From Candidatus Helarchaeota archaeon (GTDB lineage: Archaea > Asgardarchaeota > Lokiarchaeia > Helarchaeales > JABXJV01): DNA of 5,319 nt. Shown in pieces: positions 1-5,319 of this stretch (position 1 is the first letter of the stretch; each line of letters starts with the position of its first letter). A program made the translations under genes and the position numbers. The notes beneath the pieces are model-generated. The model did no database searches. It was given only the letters and a program-made list of their open reading frames with translations, and had not been told where the DNA came from. The stretch spans positions 1 through 5,319 of the forward strand of contig JABXJV010000406.1 of assembly GCA_013375355.1 (NCBI GenBank), given 5' to 3'.

Positions 1-445
1 AAAAATAAATGGTTTCAGGATAGTTCTCATATAATTCGATATCAATCTTCTTTTGAATTTTATGTTTGGATTCTTCGGCTGTTTCTCCAATTAGTGTGAA
101 TTTTTTACCTTTCCTCAATGGTGTATTTACTTTTTCTATTGCATAAGTTTTTGCTTTAAAATCCGAAATCAATTCACCATCCGGAGATAAAAAATTTGAA
201 GGAGTGAAAATTTCGGAGGTCTTTAGCAATTTTATTTTCTTCACGGTATAATAATAGATTCTGCAAGCCATTTTTTCATCAAATCTTAAAATCACATTGC
301 TGTTCTTAAACCAATAATAATCCCCTTTTCTCAAAAATTCAATCTTTTTATTTTTTTCAGGATGAGCAGTGATTTTAATTTTTATTAATCCGGGTGTTAG
401 ATTAAAGATTAGTGTGAATATTAATATTAAGGTGGTTTTTTTCAT
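1..445 (-). CDS. Exported protein of unknown function, N-terminal part (3' end beyond window); possibly glycosidase-like
   Basis: Reading the minus strand from the ATG at 445-443 gives 148 uninterrupted codons to the window edge, so the C-terminus is missing. Residues 1 to about 19 (MKKTTLILIF onward) have a Lys-Lys start and a hydrophobic core typical of a Sec signal peptide, with no lipobox Cys, so a periplasmic or outer-surface location is inferred. The remainder is rich in alternating hydrophobic and charged residues (for example NVILRFDEKMACRIYY at 50-65 and KKIDIELYENYPETIYF at 132-148), as in beta-sandwich domains. From memory this pattern resembles the N-terminal beta-sandwich of GH36-like alpha-galactosidases, but that is a weak resemblance and no catalytic region is visible. 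No Shine-Dalgarno sequence precedes the start. It is transcribed divergently from the radical SAM gene. The existence of the gene is well supported; its function is not. Confidence 0.8.
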   Translation of the reverse strand, partial: MKKTTLILIFTLIFNLTPGLIKIKITAHPEKNKKIEFLRKGDYYWFKNSNVILRFDEKMACRIYYYTVKKIKLLKTSEIFTPSNFLSPDGELISDFKAKTYAIEKVNTPLRKGKKFTLIGETAEESKHKIQKKIDIELYENYPETIYF

Positions 446-778
446 TAGTTTTTACATATTTGGTATAAAAAAATAAATCAAATCTTAAATTTGCTTCTGA
501 CTCTTACGTTTCCTTACTCGTTGATTGAACTGGAGGGAGACAAATAACCCAATAAGTAATTTTTTATCATTCGTTTCCTTTTACGGCAGACCAAGAGTTT
601 ATAAGTTTGAGGAAATTATGACCTTTTTCAATATATAAATTGATAATATATTTTTCAATAAAAAAATATTATTTTAAAATTATTTTTTAAGAAAAATTTA
701 ATTTATGATTTTAAAAACTTTTTTGATATTATGTAATAAATTATTATATTTGAATAACTAAATTGGAAAATAATATAT
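446..778. other. AT-rich divergent intergenic region
   Basis: These 333 bases separate the start codons of two divergent genes. The part nearest the radical SAM gene (about 630-778) is almost pure A+T and holds its promoter. The part at about 490-600 is less AT-rich and contains a 9-base direct repeat (CGTTTCCTT at 507-515 and 572-580), but no ORF with a start codon and recognisable product. No clear promoter was found for the leftward gene. No tRNA or structured RNA was recognised. Confidence 0.6.
722..752 (+). promoter_or_regulatory. Predicted promoter of the radical SAM gene (Bacteroidota-type TTTG-N19-TATATTTG)
   Basis: TTTG at 722-725 is followed, after exactly 19 bases, by TATATTTG at 745-752. 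This matches the Bacteroidota primary-sigma pattern TTTG/N19-21/TAnnTTTG. The same bases can also be read as a sigma-70 promoter: TTGATA at 723-728, 16 bases, then TATATT at 745-750. It is therefore a good promoter either way and not proof of phylum. Transcription would start near 757-760, leaving a leader of only about 20 bases before the ATG at 779, which leaves little room for a riboswitch. Confidence 0.6.
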
Positions 779-2038
779 ATGAGAGTAACATTAATTAATA
801 CAAATCGATGTAGATTTCCGCCTGCTATTCCTATTGGTCTGGAATATTTAGTAACAATTCTCGAAAACAACGACTATGATGTAAAAATTCTTGATTTATG
901 CTTCAGTAATGATATTTATAGTGATATTGATAGTCATTTTGGAGAGTATGAACCAGAAATAGTAGGTGTTACAATTAGAAATGTTGACCCATCGGTTTAC
1001 GGAAGGGATGAGTGTTTCATTGAAGAAATTAAGGATATAGTGTTATATATAAAAGATAGATATAACAAAACAGTCATACTTGGTGGTTCAGGTTTCTCTA
1101 TTATGCCTGCTGAGATTTTAGAATATGTTGGAGGAGATTATGGTGTATTTGGATACGGCGAAAATGCAATTTTAAAGCTTCTAAGTGATATAAAAAAATC
1201 CAATGCTTATTATAAGATGATTGATGGTTTTAAACTCGGGATTGATAAAAATTTGTTTTACATAAGAGGAAAACATTTTGATTATAAAAGATACTTTGAT
1301 GAGGATGGTATTGCTGGCTTCGAAACACAAAAAGGGTGCAGCGGTGATTGTATCTTTTGCTCAGAGGCTAATAGAAGGATAATACACAAAAATATAAAAA
1401 ACGTTATAGAGGAGATAAGAATTATTTCTGATATGGGCTACAAGAAGTTTCATCTGTGTGACAGTGAATTTAATCTTAACCTTGAATTTTCCGAAGGATT
1501 TTTAAAAGAACTGATTAAAGAAAATATTGGTATAAAATGGGCTCTATACATGAAACCTGTCCCTTATAATAAACAGTATTTTAAACTATTAAAAGAATCG
1601 GGAGCAGAAATTGTTACATTAAGCGTTGATAGCTATAGATGTTCGGATACGAAGAGCCCCTATTCTTTTGATGATTTAAAAAATATTATAAAATACTCCA
1701 GAGAATATGGAATAAAATTAGCAGTCGATTTGCTTGTCGGGTTTCCTTATGAGACAAAAAATTCAGTTAATAATGTTATACAATTCTTTAAAAATAATAG
1801 ACCAAATACAGTTGGAGTAAGTTATGCTATTCGGGTTTATCCCCATACCGGGATTGAAAAGATAATATTTAAAGACAGAAAGTTGAAAAATAAACTTAGT
1901 GGATATATAAAAGATAATTTTATTAAACCTATTTATTTTAAGCAGTTATCTTTGGATAATATAAAAAAATTTGTTGATAATGATGAACTCTTCAGAGTAG
2001 AAGGTTTTCAGAAAACTGTCAATTATCAGAGATTATGA
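779..2038 (+). CDS. B12-binding-domain radical SAM protein, substrate unknown
   Basis: A 419-residue enzyme with two recognisable domains. Residues 1 to about 135 look like an N-terminal cobalamin-binding Rossmann domain: IGLEYLVTILENNDYDVKILDL (19-40), IVGVTIRNVD (61-70), VILGGSGFSIMP (99-110) and YGVFGYGE (121-128). The radical SAM barrel follows. Cys187, Cys191 and Cys194 in GCSGDCIFCSE form the CxxxCxxC motif that ligates the 4Fe-4S cluster and binds S-adenosylmethionine. Later barrel strands include LCDSEFN (226-232), LSVDSY (281-286) and LLVGFPYET (318-326). In B12-radical SAM families this architecture usually performs methyl transfer or rearrangement on unactivated carbons. The IRNVD segment and overall layout recall the TsrM-like branch, but substrate cannot be inferred. 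At 419 residues the C-terminal region after the barrel is short. The start is supported by the start of the Rossmann domain at residue 3 and a weak GGAAAA at 765-770, 8 bases upstream. The gene has its own promoter, and no precursor peptide or pathway partner lies beside it. Cytoplasmic. Confidence 0.93.
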   Translation: MRVTLINTNRCRFPPAIPIGLEYLVTILENNDYDVKILDLCFSNDIYSDIDSHFGEYEPEIVGVTIRNVDPSVYGRDECFIEEIKDIVLYIKDRYNKTVILGGSGFSIMPAEILEYVGGDYGVFGYGENAILKLLSDIKKSNAYYKMIDGFKLGIDKNLFYIRGKHFDYKRYFDEDGIAGFETQKGCSGDCIFCSEANRRIIHKNIKNVIEEIRIISDMGYKKFHLCDSEFNLNLEFSEGFLKELIKENIGIKWALYMKPVPYNKQYFKLLKESGAEIVTLSVDSYRCSDTKSPYSFDDLKNIIKYSREYGIKLAVDLLVGFPYETKNSVNNVIQFFKNNRPNTVGVSYAIRVYPHTGIEKIIFKDRKLKNKLSGYIKDNFIKPIYFKQLSLDNIKKFVDNDELFRVEGFQKTVNYQRL

Positions 2039-2130
2039 AAAATTTTTTTATCTGATAATAACGATTATCCTTTAAATTACTTTTAAAATCTATTTAACAT
2101 AGGGACAGAACATTGTTTTGCCCTTTTAGA

Positions 2131-2160
2131 GCTGTTGTTGGTGTTGTCACCAACACACCT
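2131..2160. repeat. 8-bp hairpin in a GC-richer intergenic island
   Basis: TGTTGGTG at 2136-2143 and CACCAACA at 2148-2155 form a perfect 8-bp stem with a 4-base loop (TTGT). It lies about 100 bases after the radical SAM stop codon and about 95 before the lipoprotein gene. A short CTTTT follows at 2159-2163, so it could act as a weak terminator for the upstream gene. Alternatively it belongs to a dispersed repeat, because the segment from about 2100 to 2160 is clearly richer in G+C than its flanks and has no credible ORF. Confidence 0.5.
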
Positions 2161-2250
2161 TTTAAAACATAATATTAAATACATTTATTTATAATTTTAA
2201 AATAATTGTTAGTTAAGCCAATTTTTCAAATAATGATAATAGGTTGAATA

Positions 2251-2640
2251 ATGAAAAAGATAACAGCATTATCTATCATTTTGTTAATTATATTCTGTTC
2301 AAATGAGAAGAAGAGAGAGAAGTTAATAGGGAAATGGGAGATAGCAGATTCACGTTTTTACAACGTAGCGACAAAAGAAGAAAGAACCTGGCTTCCGCCC
2401 GATATATCTGGCAGTATTACATTCGACGACAAAGGTTGGTCAATTAATGTGAGGAGAAGCGATGGATTCATAGTAAAAGGAGGGGGAGTATATAGAATAA
2501 GAAGCAATCGAGTAATATTGAAATTTTACATGGGACTTTCCTGGACTTCCATTTTAGAAAGTGATACCTTAATTTTGAATGTAAAACCTACTCTCCCAAT
2601 AGACCCCGATGGATTTGTTTTAAGATTCTATAAAAAATGA
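2251..2640 (+). CDS. Small putative lipoprotein with lipocalin-like pattern
   Basis: A 129-residue protein starting MKKITALSIILLIIFC, a lysine-led hydrophobic signal sequence ending at Cys16. The residues before Cys16 are I-I-F. Phe at -1 departs from the usual small residue (Gly, Ala, Ser), so lipidation is probable but not certain. The mature part begins with charged residues and then reads KLIGKWEI (24-31), SITFDDKGW (55-63), GGGVYRI (77-83), DTLILN (104-109) and a terminal GFVLRFYKK. This GKW-led series of short beta strands is typical of lipocalin-like Bacteroidota lipoproteins, which are usually of unknown function. Codons are sound throughout and the length suits that fold. An AGG at 2241-2243, 7 bases before the ATG, is the only ribosome-binding hint. 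No specific promoter was found. It stands alone between two hairpins, with no partner gene to indicate a role; location would be the periplasm or outer membrane. Confidence 0.8.
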   Translation: MKKITALSIILLIIFCSNEKKREKLIGKWEIADSRFYNVATKEERTWLPPDISGSITFDDKGWSINVRRSDGFIVKGGGVYRIRSNRVILKFYMGLSWTSILESDTLILNVKPTLPIDPDGFVLRFYKK

Positions 2641-2641
2641 T

Positions 2642-2689
2642 ATGGCAAAAAGTGGATTTCCGCGAAAGTGGGAATCCACTTTTTGCCGT
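2642..2689. repeat. 22-bp hairpin with GAAA tetraloop; terminator or dispersed palindrome
   Basis: Arms 2644-2658 and 2673-2687 are a perfect 15-base inverted repeat (GGCAAAAAGTGGATT and its complement). The stem continues inward to 2663/2668 with three Watson-Crick pairs and two G-U pairs, and outward by two more pairs (one G-U, one A-T). The loop is GAAA at 2664-2667, a GNRA tetraloop closed by C-G. It starts two bases after the lipoprotein stop codon, as a terminator or mRNA-end stabiliser would. There is no T-run after it, so it is not a textbook rho-independent terminator, though the T5 within the descending arm may help. The core, ATTTCCGCGAAAGTGGGAAT, resembles the ATTCCCGC...GCGGGAAT palindromes dispersed in many bacterial genomes. 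Confidence 0.75.
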
Positions 2690-2910
2690 TCCATCATAAA
2701 AAATTTAAATAATATAATTTCCGCTTATCATATTGAAAAAATTTAACATACATAATCTCTATTTTTTATTTTTAAAAGAGTAACTAGGGAAAAAAAATTA
2801 TTTTTAAAGTATATAGCATTTAATTATAAAAATTATTATATTGAATTCTTGTAACTAATTATAGAAGAAATTATTTAAATCGAATTAGTAATATTTAGTG
2901 TCGCTTGTTT

Positions 2911-2998
2911 GTCATTGCGACCCCGAATATTCAGTACGAAGTCAAGAAATCTCGCTCCCTCCTGTCATTGCGAGGAGCCGAGCGACATGGCAATCTCT
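2911..2998. repeat. Two neighbouring copies of a GTCATTGCGA...ATCTC dispersed repeat
   Basis: GTCATTGCGA occurs at 2911-2920 and again at 2964-2973. Each copy runs about 35-43 bases and ends in an ATCTC block (2949-2953 and 2993-2997). The second copy, with GAGGAGCCGAGCGACATGGCAATCTC, is close to a repeat found between genes in many bacteria, whose translation gives the familiar spurious peptide CHCEEPSDMAIS. The first copy is more diverged and contains the perfect palindrome GAATATTC (2925-2932). Both are much richer in G+C than the surrounding sequence. They are non-coding. Confidence 0.75.
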
Positions 2999-3128
2999 GA
3001 AAATAACCAAAATTTCAATAAAATTACATTAGAAATTAATTCGCTCTTTCGATGGCTTGAGGTCGCTTGCAAAAAAATTTCTTTCGTATTACAATTTTCT
3101 GTTAATTCAGAATTAATAATGCATATAA

Positions 3129-4304
3129 ATGAACATTCTATTTTTAACATCGAGACTCCCATTTCCTCCTATAGGTGGTGATAAACTCAGGGTATTTAAA
3201 TTTCTCGAATTTTTATCAAATGAACATTCTATTACATTATTTCTATTTATAGATAATAAATTTCAAGTTTCTGAAATTAAAGTTTATAGAAAATATTTTT
3301 CTCGGATTGAAATAATTTATCTTCCTTCTTATATTTCATATTTAAATTGTATAATAGGTCTGTTTGGCAAATTGCCTCTTCAGGTTTACTATTACCGTTC
3401 TGAGAAAATGAGAAGATTAATAGAGAAGGAGATAGAAAACTTTGATTTGATATTTGTTCACCTTATCAGGATGGCAGAGTATGTGAGAGAATTTAAAAAG
3501 GTTCCAAAAATTCTTGACCTGACCGATGCCATTTCGCTGAATTATAAGAGAAGTATTAAATATCAAAAGGGATTGAAATATCTGATTAGCAGATTAGAAA
3601 AAGAACGTGTTTTGAAGTATGAAACCGAAATAATTAAGGATTTTAACAGAAATTTCCTCGTTTCAGAGATTGATAAAAAATATCTTAACAGCTATGCAGA
3701 GACAGAAGGTATTGAAATAATACCAAATGGAGTAGATATTGAGTATTTTTCTTATTGTGATAATAGTTATGATATCAATTGTATTGTTTTTGTAGGTAAT
3801 TTGAGAACCTATCCTAATAATGATGCGGTTATCTATTTTTGTGATGCAATATTTCCCTTGATATTAAAAAAACGCTCTGATGTTAAGTTCTACATAGTTG
3901 GAGCAAATCCAACGAAAAGGATTTTTTCGTTAAGCAGGAATAAGAATGTTGTAGTTACAGGAGAGGTAAATGATGTTCGCCCTTATTTAAGGAGAGCTGC
4001 TGTTTCAGTTTGCCCGATGCGGACTGGCTCTGGAATACAAAATAAAATCTTGGAATCAATGGCTTCTGGAACGCCTGTAGTTACATCTACTATAGGACTT
4101 GAAGGGATTGATGCAGTTCCAGATGAAGGGATTCTTGTAGCGGATGATGACTCCCAGTTTGCTGAAAAGATTTTAACTCTGGTAGAAAACAAAGATTTAA
4201 GAAGAAAAATCTCAATAGGCGGTAGAAAACTGGTCGAGCAGAAGTATTCTGATGAAGTTGTGATGAAAATGCTTGAAAAAGTCATTCATGAATTGAAAAA
4301 ATAA
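3129..4304 (+). CDS. GT4-type glycosyltransferase (GT-B fold), surface polysaccharide synthesis
   Basis: A 391-residue retaining-type glycosyltransferase expected to move a sugar from a nucleotide donor to a growing glycan at the cytoplasmic face of the inner membrane. The N-terminal acceptor domain opens with MNILFLTSRLPFPPIGGDKL, the characteristic first strand and glycine loop, which fixes the start although no Shine-Dalgarno sequence is present. The linker carries IIPNGVDIEYF (197-207). The C-terminal donor domain has FVGNLRTYPNNDAV (221-234), VTGEVNDVRPYLRRA (276-290) and GSGIQNKILESMASGTPVV (300-318). Glu309 is the second acidic residue of the EX7E motif; the first position is Ser301, as expected from the GSGIQNK-LE branch that includes the Stp1/PEP-CTERM-associated sugar transferases. 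That subfamily placement rests on motif memory. No exosortase or PEP-CTERM gene is visible here. Only 13 bases separate it from the WecA-like gene downstream, so the two are probably cotranscribed. Donor and acceptor sugars are unknown. Confidence 0.93.
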   Translation: MNILFLTSRLPFPPIGGDKLRVFKFLEFLSNEHSITLFLFIDNKFQVSEIKVYRKYFSRIEIIYLPSYISYLNCIIGLFGKLPLQVYYYRSEKMRRLIEKEIENFDLIFVHLIRMAEYVREFKKVPKILDLTDAISLNYKRSIKYQKGLKYLISRLEKERVLKYETEIIKDFNRNFLVSEIDKKYLNSYAETEGIEIIPNGVDIEYFSYCDNSYDINCIVFVGNLRTYPNNDAVIYFCDAIFPLILKKRSDVKFYIVGANPTKRIFSLSRNKNVVVTGEVNDVRPYLRRAAVSVCPMRTGSGIQNKILESMASGTPVVTSTIGLEGIDAVPDEGILVADDDSQFAEKILTLVENKDLRRKISIGGRKLVEQKYSDEVVMKMLEKVIHELKK

Positions 4305-4317
4305 TTTTATTAAACCA

Positions 4318-5319
4318 ATGGTCGGAATAATTCTTATATTTCTTGTATCTTTTATTGCTACCTTTCTTATAATGCCTCTAATAATCAAATTGGGGCTGAG
4401 ATACAGGATTGACCCTTTACCAAGTGAACATTCAATTCATAAAGGTTATATTCCAACGCTTGGAGGATTGGGTATATTCTTCGGTTTTTTAGTCGGGCTC
4501 TTATTTGCAAAGTATTCTTTTTCATTTATTGATAAAAACTTTTTTAACCACTTTTTTGGTATTATTATTGGTTCGCTTTTAATACTTATTGAGGGTATAT
4601 ATGATGATATTAAAGGGGCAAATTATTGGAAAAAATTTGCATTTCAGATAGCCGCTTCTTTGATTGTAATCTACTTTGGATACCGAATAAATTTTATTTC
4701 AAATCCATTCGGGAACGACCTATCACTTGGTATATTTTCGATACCCGTGACAATCTTATGGATAACAGGAATAACAAATGCGTTCAATCTTATTGATGGG
4801 CTCGATGGCCTTGTTGCAGGAGTGGGAGTGATTGTATCTATAACCTTCATTGCGATTGCACATAAATTAGGTGATTTTTCTGCTATTATTCTCTCGTTTC
4901 TATTATTAGGAACAACATTGGCATTTTTACGGTACAATTTTAATCCAGCAAAGGTTTTTATGGGGGATGTTGGAAGCCAGTTTATTGGTTTTATAATTGC
5001 CTGCATTTCAATTGATAGCTTTTTTCGCTTTCCGAATTCTCCAGCGGTCTTTATACCGATAATAGTCCTCGGTGTTCCAATTATAGATACTGTTCTTTCT
5101 TTTGCAAGAAGAATAGTCGCCGGTGTGCATCCCTTCAGAGGGGATAAAAAACATATCCATCATTATCTTCTTAATATGAAAATTGGGTATAAGAAAACTG
5201 TTTTTTATATTTATGGTGCAAGTTTATTTTTAGGAATATCTGCATATCTTTTGATTGTATTGTCTTCTTATTTTATTGCACCTGTATTATTGTTAGTATG
5301 TTTGTTTATTCTAATAACC
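4318..5319 (+). CDS. WecA/MraY-superfamily polyprenyl-phosphate sugar-1-phosphate transferase (3' end beyond window)
   Basis: 334 codons are open from the ATG at 4318 to the window edge. The product is a polytopic inner-membrane protein with about ten hydrophobic segments. The family transfers a sugar-1-phosphate, most often GlcNAc-1-P from UDP-GlcNAc, to undecaprenyl phosphate and so starts O-antigen, capsule or teichoic-acid type glycans. Visible motifs are IHKGYIPTLGGLGIF (40-54), the Mg-binding DD in GIYDDIKG (Asp96-Asp97), NAFNLIDGLDGL (154-165, Asp160 and Asp163), VFMGDVGSQF (213-222) and PFRGDKKHIHHYLL (272-285). The HIHH at 279-282 marks the WecA-like branch and argues against MraY of peptidoglycan synthesis. 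The N-terminal loop has PTLGG where many relatives have PRxGG. Family members are about 340-380 residues, so little is missing. No Shine-Dalgarno sequence is seen. The exact sugar is undetermined, so no symbol is given. Confidence 0.93.
   Translation, partial: MVGIILIFLVSFIATFLIMPLIIKLGLRYRIDPLPSEHSIHKGYIPTLGGLGIFFGFLVGLLFAKYSFSFIDKNFFNHFFGIIIGSLLILIEGIYDDIKGANYWKKFAFQIAASLIVIYFGYRINFISNPFGNDLSLGIFSIPVTILWITGITNAFNLIDGLDGLVAGVGVIVSITFIAIAHKLGDFSAIILSFLLLGTTLAFLRYNFNPAKVFMGDVGSQFIGFIIACISIDSFFRFPNSPAVFIPIIVLGVPIIDTVLSFARRIVAGVHPFRGDKKHIHHYLLNMKIGYKKTVFYIYGASLFLGISAYLLIVLSSYFIAPVLLLVCLFILIT

Larger units (their letters stand above)
2641..3128. other. Gene-free, repeat-bearing intergenic region
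   Basis: These 488 bases contain no ORF that looks like a real protein. They hold, in order: a long hairpin directly after the lipoprotein stop, about 200 bases of very AT-rich sequence (about 2695-2890), two neighbouring copies of a GTCATTGCGA-type repeat, and a mixed stretch leading to the glycosyltransferase start. No convincing promoter for the glycosyltransferase operon was identified, although one must lie here if the operon starts at 3129. Confidence 0.6.

Noticed and set aside
507..580. CGTTTCCTT occurring twice, 65 bases apart
   Set aside because: Only nine bases, with no third copy and no consistent placement relative to a promoter. Too little to call an operator.
524..631. Open frame of about 35 codons within the divergent intergenic region
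   Set aside because: It has no start codon in its useful length, matches nothing I recognise and could be chance.
661..688. AAAAAATA...TATTTTTT inverted repeat around ATTTTAAAAT
   Set aside because: It consists only of A and T in an almost pure A+T stretch, so such palindromes are expected by chance and would be unstable as RNA.
2035..2055. ATGA overlap at the radical SAM stop suggesting a coupled downstream gene
   Set aside because: The frame starting at 2035 stops after six codons, so there is no translationally coupled peptide.
2965..3162. 65-codon minus-strand ORF
   Set aside because: It ends in EIAMSLGSSQ, the reverse reading of the same repeat, and runs into the glycosyltransferase start. 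It is spurious.
2909..3181. 90-codon plus-strand ORF overlapping the glycosyltransferase start
   Set aside because: Its translation includes CHCEEPSDMAIS, the hallmark of the GTCATTGCGA repeat read as protein. It overlaps the well-supported start at 3129 and has no ribosome-binding site or family resemblance.
3983..4285. 100-codon minus-strand ORF
   Set aside because: Antisense shadow of the conserved donor domain of the glycosyltransferase; low-complexity Ser-rich product.
4671..5006. 111-codon minus-strand ORF
   Set aside because: Antisense shadow of the WecA-like gene, whose conserved motifs on the plus strand span this region.

Overview
The window is AT-rich on both strands and looks like a chromosomal segment from a bacterium of the Bacteroidota/Ignavibacteriota (FCB) type. 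The clues are: a promoter ahead of the radical SAM gene that fits the Bacteroidota pattern TTTG-N19-TAnnTTTG (it also fits a sigma-70 pattern), weak or absent Shine-Dalgarno sequences at every start, and an N-terminal Cys that suggests a lipoprotein. The phylum assignment is inference.

Layout: (1) 1-445, minus strand: the N-terminal 148 codons of an exported protein, possibly glycosidase-like, cut by the window edge. (2) 446-778: AT-rich divergent intergenic region carrying the promoter of the next gene. (3) 779-2038, plus: a cobalamin-binding radical SAM enzyme with an intact CxxxCxxC cluster motif. (4) 2039-2250: spacer with a small GC-richer hairpin island. (5) 2251-2640, plus: a 129-aa putative lipoprotein with a lipocalin-like pattern, followed at once by a 22-bp hairpin with a GAAA tetraloop. 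(6) 2641-3128: 488 bases without a convincing gene, holding that hairpin and two neighbouring copies of a 'GTCATTGCGA...AATCTC' type dispersed repeat. (7) 3129-4304 and 4318-5319, plus: a GT4-type glycosyltransferase and a WecA/MraY-superfamily polyprenyl-phosphate sugar-1-phosphate transferase, 13 bases apart and probably one operon. The second runs off the window.

The right-hand genes fit the start of a surface polysaccharide locus: the WecA-like enzyme would load the first sugar phosphate onto the lipid carrier at the inner membrane, and the glycosyltransferase would extend a glycan. The left-hand genes stand apart, each in its own transcription unit. The two halves are separated by a repeat-rich seam. 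No complete novel system is evident. The items most worth following up are the radical SAM enzyme of unknown substrate and the cluster of palindromic or repeat elements at the seam. No tRNA, rRNA, CRISPR array or transposase gene was recognised.
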